A DNA stretch of 64,000 nucleotides from JAUCQB01 sp964586235 (GTDB lineage Bacteria > Planctomycetota > Phycisphaerae > UBA1845 > PWPN01). The position numbers and the translations under genes are program-made. Under the pieces are notes generated by a model, which saw only the letters and a program-made list of their open reading frames with translations, had not been told where the DNA came from and did no database searches. Shown here piece by piece: positions 32,453-41,529 of this stretch. Every line of letters begins with the position of its first letter. The first letter of the stretch is position 1. The DNA is taken from positions 1-64,000 of the forward strand of contig CAZPIO010000003.1 of assembly GCA_964586235.1 (NCBI GenBank), in the 5' to 3' direction.

Positions 32453-35011
32453 ATGCCTCAAGTTCGCAGTTTCATGGTATTGCCAGCCCTGCCGGAGCCG
32501 CTCAAGCCCCTGCGGGATCTGGCGTACAACCTCTGGTGGACGTGGAGCCCGGATGCTATTGAGCTGTTTCGCCGCCTGGACGTGGATCTATGGCGGGAAC
32601 TGAAGCACAATCCGGTGGCCATGCTGGCCCAGTTGCGGCAAGAGCGGTTGGACCGCCTGGCTCGCGATCCGGCCTACATCGCGGCGCTGCACCGAGTCCA
32701 GGAACAGCTTGCGTCCTACCTGGACCACCCGACCTGGTTCTCGGAAACCTACGGCCACGAGAAGATCGGGACTATCGCTTATTTCTCCGCTGAATTCGGG
32801 TTGCACGAGTGCCTGCCGATCTACTCCGGCGGTCTGGGCATTCTGTCCGGCGATCACCTGAAGAGTGCCAGCGACCTCGGGCTGCCGCTGGTGGGCGTCG
32901 GGCTGCTTTACCGGCAGGGCTACTTCCATCAGTACCTGACCAACGACGGTTACCAGTTCGAGGACTACCCGGAACTGGATTTCGCCACGATGCCGGTCAC
33001 CCAGGTGCTCGATTCGACCGGCAACCAGATGTGCATCCAGCTCGACGTCGGCGGGCGCAACGTGTGGATCAGGATCTGGAAGGTCATGGTCGGGCGCGTG
33101 ACCCTCTACCTGCTGGACTCCAATCATCCGAACAACCGGCGCGAGGACCGCGACATCACCGCCCGGCTGTACGGCGGGGACCAGGAGGTCCGCATTCGCC
33201 AGGAGATCATACTCGGGATCGGCGGCGTGCGTATGCTGGGCGCCCTGGGGATCACCCCGTCGGTATGCCACATGAACGAGGGGCATTCCGCGTTTCTGGC
33301 GGTCGAGCGGGTACACCAGCGGATGCGCGAGGACAAACTGACCTTCGAGCAGGCTCGCGAGGTGGTGGCCACGGGGACGGTGTTCACCACGCACACCCCC
33401 GTCCCGGCGGGCATCGACCATTTCCCGCCGGCCCTGGTCACGAAGTACCTGGCCCCCTATTGCCAGGCCCTGGGTATCACCGAGCAGTCGCTGCTGCAGC
33501 TCGGTCGGATGCAGCCGGAGGACACGCACGAGCCGTTCTCGATGGCGGTGCTGGCCTTGCGGCTGTCATACCTGAGCAACGGCGTGAGCCAGCTTCACGG
33601 CGAGGTTTCGCGCAAGATGTTCGGCCCGGTCTACCCGGGCGTGCCAACGAACGAGGTGCCGATCACGGCGATCACCAACGGCGTCCACATTCGAAGCTGG
33701 CTGTCGCGGGACATGGCTCACCTGCTGGACCAGTACCTCGGGCCGCAGTGGGCGGAGGACCCGTTGAACCAGAGCATCTGGCAACGCGTGGACCTGGTGC
33801 CCGACGCCGAACTCTGGCGCACCCATGAACGGCTGCGGGAACGGCTGGTCGGCTTTGCCCGCCGCCGGCTGAAGACGCAGCTCATTGCCCGAGGCGCCCC
33901 CCCGGCGGAAGTCGACGCGGTCGAGGAGATGCTTGATCCGGAGGCCCTGACGCTGGGCTTCGCCCGCCGATTTGCGACCTACAAGCGGGCGACGCTGCTG
34001 ATCTACAACCAGGATCGGCTGCGCAAGATCCTGACCAACCCGCAGCGCCCGATGCAGGTGATCGTCGCTGGCAAAGCCCACCCGAAGGATGAAGCCGGCA
34101 AGGAGTTGATCAAACGCATTGTGTCTTTCACCAAGGATCCGCGGGTCCGCAACCGCATCATCTTCCTCGAAGACTACGACATGAGCATCGCCCGCCTGCT
34201 GATCGAGGGCGTCGACGTGTGGCTGAACACGCCAACCAAGCTGCACGAGGCCAGCGGCACCAGCGGCATGAAGGTCACGCCAAACGGCGGCATCAACATG
34301 TCGGTGCTGGACGGCTGGTGGCCGGAGGCTTATGACGGCTCGAACGGCTGGGCGATCGGCGATCGGCGCATCTACAACAACCAGGACTACCAGGACTTCA
34401 TGGAGGCCGACTCGCTGTACGACCTGCTCGAGAAAGAGGTCATCCCGATGTTCTACGACCGGGGCGTCGACGGTCTGCCCCGCCGCTGGACCGCGATGAT
34501 GAAGGCCTCGATGCGGACGTGCTGCCCGGTGTTCAACACCAACCGCATGGTGCGCGAATACACCGAGCGGTTTTACCTGCCGGCGGCCCGCCGGTGGCAC
34601 CGCTTCACCCAGGAGGACTACCGCATCGCCCGCGACATCTCGGGCTGGCGGCGGCGGGTCAGCGACAAGTGGAGCGAGGTCCGAATCGAATCGGTGGACG
34701 CCCACATTCCCAGCGAGGTGACCGTCGGAACGGAACTGCCGGTCCAGGCGCAGGTGCGGCTGGGGTCGATCAAGCCCGAGGAAGTGTCGGTCGAGCTGTA
34801 CTACGGTCCGCTGGATGCCGGCGGGCAGATCACCACGGGCAATTCGACGCCGCTGCGATGCGAGGGGAACAACGGTTCCGGCGACGTGTACCGTTACACG
34901 GGCGTCGTGCCGTGCGAGTACAGCGGGCAGTACGGCTATGCCCTGCGAATCGTGCCGAGCCACCCCGAGATGCCGGCCCGGTATCACATCGGACTGGTAC
35001 ACTGGGGCTAG
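32453..35011 (+). CDS. glgP: Alpha-glucan phosphorylase (short, DUF3417 type)
   Basis: An 852-residue enzyme. The N-terminal DUF3417-like segment (LPEPLKPLRDLAYNLWWTW) is followed by the glycosyltransferase-35 phosphorylase core: CHMNEGHSAF, THTPVPAGID, AITNGVHIRSW and the PLP-binding motif EASGTSGMK. It phosphorolyses alpha-1,4-glucans (glycogen, maltodextrins) to glucose-1-phosphate in the cytoplasm. The C-terminal roughly 120 residues form an extra beta-rich domain (VTVGTELPVQAQVRLG) often seen in this subfamily. The gene is complete. Confidence 0.93.
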   Translation: MPQVRSFMVLPALPEPLKPLRDLAYNLWWTWSPDAIELFRRLDVDLWRELKHNPVAMLAQLRQERLDRLARDPAYIAALHRVQEQLASYLDHPTWFSETYGHEKIGTIAYFSAEFGLHECLPIYSGGLGILSGDHLKSASDLGLPLVGVGLLYRQGYFHQYLTNDGYQFEDYPELDFATMPVTQVLDSTGNQMCIQLDVGGRNVWIRIWKVMVGRVTLYLLDSNHPNNRREDRDITARLYGGDQEVRIRQEIILGIGGVRMLGALGITPSVCHMNEGHSAFLAVERVHQRMREDKLTFEQAREVVATGTVFTTHTPVPAGIDHFPPALVTKYLAPYCQALGITEQSLLQLGRMQPEDTHEPFSMAVLALRLSYLSNGVSQLHGEVSRKMFGPVYPGVPTNEVPITAITNGVHIRSWLSRDMAHLLDQYLGPQWAEDPLNQSIWQRVDLVPDAELWRTHERLRERLVGFARRRLKTQLIARGAPPAEVDAVEEMLDPEALTLGFARRFATYKRATLLIYNQDRLRKILTNPQRPMQVIVAGKAHPKDEAGKELIKRIVSFTKDPRVRNRIIFLEDYDMSIARLLIEGVDVWLNTPTKLHEASGTSGMKVTPNGGINMSVLDGWWPEAYDGSNGWAIGDRRIYNNQDYQDFMEADSLYDLLEKEVIPMFYDRGVDGLPRRWTAMMKASMRTCCPVFNTNRMVREYTERFYLPAARRWHRFTQEDYRIARDISGWRRRVSDKWSEVRIESVDAHIPSEVTVGTELPVQAQVRLGSIKPEEVSVELYYGPLDAGGQITTGNSTPLRCEGNNGSGDVYRYTGVVPCEYSGQYGYALRIVPSHPEMPARYHIGLVHWG

Positions 35012-35104
35012 GCGGAACCGTCTCTCGATAGAAACAGAATGATCATTTCTCCTGCAATCCCTTATGAGATGAGCCGCCGGTTGTGATCTGGAGAAGGAGA
35101 TGTC

Positions 35105-35875
35105 ATGAGTAGACAGGTTTTGTTGCAGAGGACGTCAATCCCGGCGTGGGGACTGCTCGCAGCCTTGTGCGGATGCTCGACGCTGGGATTCGACAGTGAC
35201 AAAGGGAGCACCATGACGTACCACGTGAGGCGAGCCCCCGGTCCGATGACGATCGACGGGAACTGGGACAAACCGGCATGGAAGAACGCGCCGGCCGTCG
35301 AATTGACTCATTACATGGGCGACAAACCCGCCCATTTTCCCCGGACGCAGGCCAAGGTCCTGTACGACGACCAGGCCCTGTATGTGATCTTCCGCGTGGA
35401 AGACCGGTACGTGAAAGCGGTTGCCCGGCAGCACGACAACCCGGTCTGCCTTGACAGTTGCGTCGAGTTTTTCTTTGTTCCCGGCATGGACGTGGAGAAA
35501 GGGTACTTCAACCTGGAGATGAACTGCGGCGGGACGATGCTGTTCCACTTTCAGATGGTCCCGCGAAAGGACTCCGTGCCCATTTCCGACGCCGACCTTG
35601 CCCGGATGAAGGTCGCCCACACCATGCCGAAGAACGTCGATCCCGAGGTTGCCGCACCGACCACGTGGGTGGTCGAGTATCGGCTGCCGCTGGAGATCCT
35701 GACGAAGTACTGCAAGGAATTGCACAAGCCCGCCCCTGGGGTGACCTGGCGGGCGAACTTCTACAAATGCGCCGATAACACTTCGCACCCACACTGGCTG
35801 ACCTGGTCGAAGGTCGAGAACCCTCACCCCGATTTCCACCTGCCGCGATTCTTCGGGACGCTGCGGTTTGAATAG
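35105..35875 (+). CDS. Lipoprotein with CBM9-like carbohydrate-binding domain
   Basis: A 256-residue protein. A lipobox (LAALCGCS, Cys at about 23-25) suggests membrane anchoring. Residues 45-255 form a CBM9-like domain: PMTIDGNWDKPAWKNAP, LYDDQALYVIFRVED, SCVEFFFVPG, VEYRLPLEIL and the Trp-rich WRANFYKC. These domains bind mono- or oligosaccharide ends or act as stand-alone sugar-binding lipoproteins in Planctomycetota and Bacteroidota. A GGAGAAGGAG site precedes the ATG. The next gene, convergent, also acts on glycans. Confidence 0.8.
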   Translation: MSRQVLLQRTSIPAWGLLAALCGCSTLGFDSDKGSTMTYHVRRAPGPMTIDGNWDKPAWKNAPAVELTHYMGDKPAHFPRTQAKVLYDDQALYVIFRVEDRYVKAVARQHDNPVCLDSCVEFFFVPGMDVEKGYFNLEMNCGGTMLFHFQMVPRKDSVPISDADLARMKVAHTMPKNVDPEVAAPTTWVVEYRLPLEILTKYCKELHKPAPGVTWRANFYKCADNTSHPHWLTWSKVENPHPDFHLPRFFGTLRFE

Positions 35876-35926
35876 GCAGAGGACCAGGGCCGGCTGCTGC
35901 CAAGAAGGCCGGCCTGCGAGACAGCC

Positions 35927-37399
35927 TCACTTACCCAGGCTGTCTTCGGGGATCCAGCCTTCCCAATCCTGCCCGCGACACTTCCACCAGAAGGTCCCTT
36001 TGGCGAGGATGCCGTTGAGATGGTGGTCGGCAGTTTTCGCTTTCGCGCCCGCTTCGATCGTACGGACCTGGCCGTAATTCGCTCCGGGGCCGAGGCGGAG
36101 CGAGCATTCCTTCTTGAGCGTCACCTGCTGACCGGGGCGAAAGACTTCAGAACGCTTGGACGGCGAGACGAGGGCGATGAAGCAGCCGTTGACGACGGGC
36201 CGGAGCCTGCCGGCCGCGTCGACCCCGATCTTGCCGGAGGGCGTGTTCTTGACCTGGCCGTCGATCCACATCGTCGAAGAGCCGCCTCCGTCCTGGAGGA
36301 TGGCGTTAGTCGCCTTGAACTCATCCTTGCAGAAGCTACCCACGTCGGTGAAGGTCATGCCGATGCTTTCCTTTGAGCGGCCGTCGATGACCACGAAGTA
36401 AAGGTACTGATCGTTGAACGCGATGGCGGTGCGGGGGTCCTTCACGACCGATCCGTGCTTTTTGCCCTCGGCGGCGTATCGGGCGGCCTTGGCTTCCCAA
36501 TCTCGCGGCACCTTGCCGTTGACCAGGACAGTCTTCGGGCCGCCGAGACTGGCGTAGGCGTTGGCCCAGTCGGCGGACGGCTGACCGATGCCTTCATTGC
36601 CGAAATCCGTGAGTCGAAGGTCGATGTGGAGGGTCTCGCCAGCTTTGGCGTGTTTGCGGAGCGTGGCGGCGGCCTGGCCGTGGGCAGAGAGGACTACATG
36701 ATCGAACGGCAGCGGCGTCGAGCCGGCGTCCTCGCGGATCCGGTTGATCTGGCATTTTGTGCCCGGCCGTCTGGGCATGATGGCAACGGGCGCGGAGACC
36801 TGAACCAGAACCTCGATTCCATCATTGCCGGTACCGGTGTTGTCCGCGTAGTGCGGCGTGTAGAGGACAAGCTCGTCCTTGCCACGAGGCTCGTTCAGCC
36901 TGTTGATCTTCATCTCGAACCCGTCGGCGAACACCACTCGCTGCAGCGCAGGGCTGTTGCGGACGTTGCCGCCGAGAAAACATCCGCCGTCGGCGGTCCA
37001 GACGAAGCCGCTGTTGCCGACGTACTCGCCAAAACGCTTCACGAACCAGCCGGAGATGATCTGCCCGCCCAGCGCGGTGCTGGTCTTCACGTCGAGGTAA
37101 TCGCCGTTGATCGCGACCTTGACATCATAGCGACGGCCATCGAAGGTGACGGTGTCGTCGTACCGGACGGCCATGTCGGGTATGGTCTCGAACCCGCCCT
37201 TGATCGTGCCGAGGCTGGTCATGGAGTCGAAGGTCCAGTTCTTCATCGATCGATCGGCCCTGGCCGCAAACACCCGGACAGGCCCGTCGAGCGTGTATTC
37301 GCGGTAGCTGATGGCGGGGGCGACCGGCGTCCAGTCCGCGGCCAGGCCGGCCTCTGCGAGACATAGAACGATCGCGTACAATCGCAGTGATTGACTCAT
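35927..37399 (-). CDS. Secreted phosphodiester glycosidase (NAGPA-like) with SH3-like C-terminus
   Basis: About 490 residues starting at the ATG of MSQSLRL, with a signal peptide ending near GLAAD. The central domain matches the phosphodiester glycosidase/NAGPA family (PF09992): TAIAFNDQYLYFVVIDGRS and the hallmark ILQDGGGSSTMW. The family removes N-acetylglucosamine from phosphodiesters in lysosomal sorting, and in bacteria acts on polysaccharides or exopolymers. The C-terminal roughly 75 residues (CSLRLGPGANYGQVRTIEAGA to WEGWIPEDSLG) form an SH3b domain, likely for wall or glycan attachment. Confidence 0.8.
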   Translation of the reverse strand: MSQSLRLYAIVLCLAEAGLAADWTPVAPAISYREYTLDGPVRVFAARADRSMKNWTFDSMTSLGTIKGGFETIPDMAVRYDDTVTFDGRRYDVKVAINGDYLDVKTSTALGGQIISGWFVKRFGEYVGNSGFVWTADGGCFLGGNVRNSPALQRVVFADGFEMKINRLNEPRGKDELVLYTPHYADNTGTGNDGIEVLVQVSAPVAIMPRRPGTKCQINRIREDAGSTPLPFDHVVLSAHGQAAATLRKHAKAGETLHIDLRLTDFGNEGIGQPSADWANAYASLGGPKTVLVNGKVPRDWEAKAARYAAEGKKHGSVVKDPRTAIAFNDQYLYFVVIDGRSKESIGMTFTDVGSFCKDEFKATNAILQDGGGSSTMWIDGQVKNTPSGKIGVDAAGRLRPVVNGCFIALVSPSKRSEVFRPGQQVTLKKECSLRLGPGANYGQVRTIEAGAKAKTADHHLNGILAKGTFWWKCRGQDWEGWIPEDSLGK

Positions 37400-37527
37400 C
37401 TCGAGCACTCCGCGTGAACAACCATACGTTGCCGGCGCCGGGATGCCGCAGTACGATGGGCCGGACGATCAAACGGCATATGGGTATTTGACAGCATACC
37501 TGGCGGGCAATCAAGAAGGAGGCGGCG

Positions 37528-38691
37528 GTGAAAGCACATCGGGTCGCAGTCGTCGGATGCGGGGCTTTCGCGCGGCTTTATCACCTCCCAAACATTTGTG
37601 CGAACCCCCGAATGAAGCTTGCCGTGACCTGCGACATGAACGAGCAAGCCGCCGAGGAATGCCGCGACCGCTTCGGCGCCGGCCGCGCGGCTACCGACTG
37701 GCGCGAGGTGGTGGCCGAGCCCGATATCGACCTGATCGTTCTGTGCACACACACGAATCTTCGCAGCCAGTTGATCATCCCCGCCCTGAAGGCAGGCAAG
37801 CCCGTGTTTGTCGAGAAGCCGGTTGCCAACACGGACGCCGAGATGCTGGAAATCGTGCGGGCCGGCCGGGCCTCGGGCGTTCCCGTCTGCGTGGGGCACA
37901 ACCGTCGTTCGAGCCCGGCGATCCACGATCTGCGTCGGCTGCTCGACAAGGCCCGCAGCGGTCCGGGGGGGCATCTTCCGTCGGTGGACCGGAGCAACGG
38001 CGGCCGTCGCCCCGCAATGCCGGAAGAGCGCCAGACGCAGATCCTCGTCCGCGTCAATGACGATTGCCGCAGTTGGGTGGACTGGGCCCTGACGGATACA
38101 GACGGCATCCTGTTCGCGGAAATGGTTCACTTCATCGACGTGGCTATGTGGCTGGTCGCACCGTCGCCGATCACGCGCGTTTTCGTCGAGGGTTCGGCAC
38201 GCGGCAATTTCGCATTGACGATGCGATTCGCCGACGGCTCGCTGGCGACGATTCAGCAGACCGTCTGCGGTCATTTCGACTATCCCAAGGAACTCATTGA
38301 AGTCACCGCCAATCATGTCACCCTGGCCATGGAGCACCACATCGAACTGCGGCAGCGAGGTCTGCTGGACGAGCCGTTCCGCCGGACCTATGCCTTCAAG
38401 TCACTCGACGGCGGCAAGGAGACCGGGGGGATCGAGGCGTTTCACCAGGCGGTAACGCAAACCTTCGAAAACGCTTGGAAAACCGGCTCCCAACCTGTGT
38501 TCATATCGCCCGACAAGGGGCACGCGGCCCACCTCGACCGGTTCCTGGACTGCATCGAGGGCAAGGCTGAGAATCCCTGTGGCGTGGTCGATGCGGTGCG
38601 CGTCACACGAGTGGCCCTCAAGCTGCTCGAATCAGTGCGGAGCGGACAACCGGTGTTGATCACCGAGAACGACTGGCAAGTCGAGGCGTAG
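37528..38691 (+). CDS. Gfo/Idh/MocA-family oxidoreductase
   Basis: A 387-residue cytoplasmic dehydrogenase with Rossmann motif VVGCGAFARLYH (residues 7-18) and the family's EKPVANT motif. The C-terminal domain has the usual mixed beta sheet; substrate residues cannot be assigned. The GTG start has AAGGAGG eight bases upstream. It is divergent from the NAGPA-like gene and is followed directly by an ATGACGAA inverted-repeat element. A role in oxidation of released sugars fits the surrounding glycan genes. Confidence 0.85.
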   Translation: MKAHRVAVVGCGAFARLYHLPNICANPRMKLAVTCDMNEQAAEECRDRFGAGRAATDWREVVAEPDIDLIVLCTHTNLRSQLIIPALKAGKPVFVEKPVANTDAEMLEIVRAGRASGVPVCVGHNRRSSPAIHDLRRLLDKARSGPGGHLPSVDRSNGGRRPAMPEERQTQILVRVNDDCRSWVDWALTDTDGILFAEMVHFIDVAMWLVAPSPITRVFVEGSARGNFALTMRFADGSLATIQQTVCGHFDYPKELIEVTANHVTLAMEHHIELRQRGLLDEPFRRTYAFKSLDGGKETGGIEAFHQAVTQTFENAWKTGSQPVFISPDKGHAAHLDRFLDCIEGKAENPCGVVDAVRVTRVALKLLESVRSGQPVLITENDWQVEA

Positions 38692-38696
38692 ACGGA

Positions 38697-38821
38697 AAAC
38701 CAGAATGACGAGAACCGAATGACGAAAGAATGACGAATGCTCGAATGACGAAGGAGGCAGATGGACACGCATTCGTCATTCGGATTTCTTTCGTCATTCT
38801 GGTTTCGTCATTCGTCATTTC
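38697..38821. repeat. MITE-like inverted repeat of ATGACGAA units, copy 1
   Basis: The left half carries AAACCAGAATGACGA and several further GAATGACGA units. The right half has the complement (TCGTCATTCGG..., TCGTCATTCTGGTTT). The arms fold into a long imperfect hairpin. A second copy lies at 61046-61202 with the same AAACCAGAATGACGA terminus. No open frame of note is inside. Confidence 0.85.
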
Positions 38822-38834
38822 CTCACGATCGGAC

Positions 38835-40124
38835 TCACCTCGGCAAACCCGCATCGTCGAGCAACTGCGGCGTGAGGATCTTGCCCAGCAGGTAATGCTT
38901 GCGGTCGGGATACCAGAAGTAGACGCGGCCCTCGAACTCGAAGAGGCTGGGGTAGGTGCCGATCTGCGTGGTGCCCTTTCGGCCACCGGTCCGGCCGTTG
39001 TTGTCTGCCAGCAGACGCGGCCTAGTGAACACCAGCGGGTGATCCTTGTCGGCAACCTCACGGCCAACGGCCACGAAAACCGGCCGGCGGTTTTTCACCG
39101 AATCGGCCACGCTCTTGCCGCCGAACGCGTCGCCGCGGTTGTTGTGGAAGATCAGCACAAATCGTCCGTCGCGCAGTTTGTACAGCGGGCTGGACGCCAG
39201 CGGTTGCGGGACCGGCGGCCCGCCGGGCGCGAAACGCAGCGGCCTGGGCTGGTCCCAGGTGTGCCCGCCGTCGGCCGACAGGGCGTAATGGATGTAACCC
39301 GTTCTCGTCCGCATGACCGCGATGAGTCGTCCGTCGGAGAGTACCTGGAACGTCGGCTCCTGGGCCACGCTGACTTTGGGGTTGTCGGGGGACCGCACGC
39401 GGAGACCGTGATCGCCGTCGGGCAGTGTCGTGACGCTGAGCCTGGTCGGGTCCGACTCAGAGAGGATGTTGTCAAATCGGAAGAACCAGATTTCGGAATC
39501 GCGGTCAAAGAGGCCGCCCTTGGCCTGGACCTTCTTGCTGGCCCAGCGGGTGAACCCAACCATGACGCCGCCGCGAGGTGTGATGATCGGCCCCTGGTAG
39601 GCGACCCAGTTCTCCGGAGCGTTTGGGTCCGGGTCTGATATCGCTGACTTGCGGATCGGCAGAGTCCGCACTTCGGACCACGTGCGTCCATCGTCATCCG
39701 ACCAGCGATAAGCCAACGCCCCGGTGGTGTCTTCGCGGGCATCGACGATGCCGACGTTCTGATTCCAGAACAGGTACACGCGGCCGCTGTGGGGTACGAC
39801 AAACGGCATCTGCCAGGAAGCGATACGGCCGGTGCGGCCGGACGGGTCACCGGCAAGCGTGACCGGCCGACTCCACGTCCGTCCCTGATCGTCGCTGCGG
39901 CTCATGACCACGTGCTGATCCGGGCCGTTCTCGACGTAGGCCTGAGTCCAGAAAGCCAGGAATGTCCGCCTGGGCGTGGGCACGACGATAAAGTGCTGGT
40001 TGGTGGCGTCAGGACCATCCCAGCCGGCCGGGATATAGACGATTCGATCCGGGCGGCTGACAAGGGCGTCGCAGCCGGCCACAAACAACAGACATGACAG
40101 TCCAAACGAGGGGATTCTTCTCAT
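38835..40124 (-). CDS. Sialidase-like (BNR repeat) lipoprotein
   Basis: A 429-residue protein starting at an ATG with GGAGTG upstream. A lipobox-like FVAGC lies at about residue 18. The body is a six-bladed sialidase-fold propeller with Asp-box repeats SRSDDQGRTW, RWSDDDGRTW and SADGGHTW. Such proteins are exo-sialidases or related glycosidases/binding proteins; the Arg triad could not be verified by eye, so the activity is open. The annotation stops short of an upstream in-frame extension that only encodes hairpin-repeat sequence. Confidence 0.8.
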   Translation of the reverse strand: MRRIPSFGLSCLLFVAGCDALVSRPDRIVYIPAGWDGPDATNQHFIVVPTPRRTFLAFWTQAYVENGPDQHVVMSRSDDQGRTWSRPVTLAGDPSGRTGRIASWQMPFVVPHSGRVYLFWNQNVGIVDAREDTTGALAYRWSDDDGRTWSEVRTLPIRKSAISDPDPNAPENWVAYQGPIITPRGGVMVGFTRWASKKVQAKGGLFDRDSEIWFFRFDNILSESDPTRLSVTTLPDGDHGLRVRSPDNPKVSVAQEPTFQVLSDGRLIAVMRTRTGYIHYALSADGGHTWDQPRPLRFAPGGPPVPQPLASSPLYKLRDGRFVLIFHNNRGDAFGGKSVADSVKNRRPVFVAVGREVADKDHPLVFTRPRLLADNNGRTGGRKGTTQIGTYPSLFEFEGRVYFWYPDRKHYLLGKILTPQLLDDAGLPR

Positions 40125-40170
40125 GGTCACTCCATCACGAGGCACCTGCGTCGAGAGCATCTGTCGCTGG

Positions 40171-40344
40171 GCCGAGATTCGCATCTCGGCTCTATCGCCC
40201 GCGGGATTCCCATCCCGCAGCCGCCACCGGCAAGGAGGTCCGCCGAGGAGCGGTGCGAGAAAGGAGTCTCGCACCAGCGGGCCGAGTTCGTTGAAGACCA
40301 CGGGGATAAACCCCGTGGCTCGCTGGGTCGCGGCTGCAAGCCGC
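40171..40344. repeat. Chain of short hairpins, island 5 (both families)
   Basis: GCCGAGAT-TCGC-ATCTCGGC (40171-40190), GCGGGAT-TCCC-ATCCCGC (40201-40218), GGTGCGAGA-AAGGAG-TCTCGCACC (40252-40275), CCACGGGG-ATAAA-CCCCGTGG (40298-40318) and GCGGCT-GCA-AGCCGC (40330-40344). AT-capped and ATAAA-loop hairpins sit side by side between two minus-strand genes, ending three bases before the fucosidase stop. Confidence 0.85.
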
Positions 40345-40346
40345 TC

Positions 40347-41510
40347 CTACATTCGCAATCGCCGGCCGACCTCGCGTAGTGCGGCTTCGTCGTCGGGGTG
40401 GATCGAACCGTCAGTGAGTGGGCCGGTGTTTAGCAACAAGTTGGCATTCTGAGCCTTGGCATCGGCCAGCATCTTTATTACGTCGTCGGCGGTCTTATGC
40501 TTGCCATCAGTCGACTTCTCGTAGCCCCAGGCAGCGGGCTGCAGTGTATCGCAGATCTCAACCGGCTTACCCCGATTCTTCTCCCACACAGCGATGGCCG
40601 CGTCGCCGCCCCGCTTGAGGGCCGCCGCCTTGCGCTCGGGGGCCGTGAAATCCTCATCGCCGCCGGCTCCCTGCTTGAACGAGATCAGGCATCCCGGCTG
40701 CAGCGAACGAATCAGTCCGTACGTCTCCGATATGGGGAACAGTTCCGGCCGGCCGTAGTAACCCATCAGCGGATCGAGCCAAAGTCCCGCGATCGGGCCG
40801 TACTGGGTCAACAACTCGCGCATCTGAGCATGCACGAAGTCAAGGTAGTGCCGGAAGTCCTCATCCTTGCGGAAAAGATAGGTCGGCTCGGGCTTGTCGT
40901 ACGCCGGCCGTGCGGCCGGGCACCGCTCGTCCCGGGGGAAGAAGTACGGGTGCTTCCAGTCCAGAGCGTAGGAGTAGTAGAGGAACAGGCCTAGCTTCTT
41001 CTTGCGGCAGGCCTCGGCCAGCTCGCCCACCAGGTCGCGTTTCGCCGGGCTGTTCACGCTGTTGTAGTCCGTCTGGGCGGTGCGGAACAGGCAGAAGCTG
41101 TCATGGTGCCGCGAGGTGATGTTCACGTACTTCATCGCGGCCGCCAGGGCCAAGTCGGTGATATGGTCAGCATCGAACCTCGCGGCGGTGAAGGTGTCCT
41201 TCAACTTGATGTATTCGGCAACAGGTATTCTATCCTTGTACATCACCCATTCGCCGCGGCCCAGTTGGCTGTAGAGGCCGTAGTGCATGAACAGGCCAAA
41301 GCGGGCGCTGCGGAACCAATCGAGGGAAGCCTGTCGCGGGTCGGCACGATAGACAGCCTCCGAACAGGCCATGTGCGGCGGGACGGGTGAGCTGCAGCCC
41401 GACATGTCAGGCAACAACGACACCATCGCCGCCGCCCCGGAGGCTTTTAGAACAGACCGGCGGCTTAACCGGCGCTGCGCGCCGTCGGATGATTTGCATT
41501 CGTTTCTCAT
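40347..41510 (-). CDS. Tat-exported alpha-L-fucosidase (GH29)
   Basis: A 387-residue protein with a twin-arginine signal (RRSVLKASGAAAM) and a Ser/Pro linker. The catalytic barrel has GH29 landmarks: WFRSARFGLFMHYGLYS, KYVNITSRHHDSFCLF, and the candidate nucleophile Asp in IAGLWLDPLMG. The C-terminal segment NANLLLNTGPLTDGSI is also typical. It should release L-fucose from algal or host glycans in the periplasm. It sits upstream of a glycan-enzyme gene series on the same strand (41530-49301). Confidence 0.88.
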   Translation of the reverse strand: MRNECKSSDGAQRRLSRRSVLKASGAAAMVSLLPDMSGCSSPVPPHMACSEAVYRADPRQASLDWFRSARFGLFMHYGLYSQLGRGEWVMYKDRIPVAEYIKLKDTFTAARFDADHITDLALAAAMKYVNITSRHHDSFCLFRTAQTDYNSVNSPAKRDLVGELAEACRKKKLGLFLYYSYALDWKHPYFFPRDERCPAARPAYDKPEPTYLFRKDEDFRHYLDFVHAQMRELLTQYGPIAGLWLDPLMGYYGRPELFPISETYGLIRSLQPGCLISFKQGAGGDEDFTAPERKAAALKRGGDAAIAVWEKNRGKPVEICDTLQPAAWGYEKSTDGKHKTADDVIKMLADAKAQNANLLLNTGPLTDGSIHPDDEAALREVGRRLRM

Positions 41511-41529
41511 TCAACCTCCCGTTCGCGAC

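Noticed and set aside
32588..35002. Long antisense frames opposite glgP
   Set aside because: High-GC codon usage opens antisense frames here; the plus-strand protein has clear phosphorylase motifs.
38697..38821. CRISPR or tandem-repeat protein coding
   Set aside because: The ATGACGAA units form an inverted repeat and contain no sustained reading frame with a start signal.
40125..40301. N-terminal extension of the sialidase-like protein
   Set aside because: It is encoded by the hairpin chain; the downstream ATG has a ribosome-binding site and is followed directly by a lipoprotein signal.
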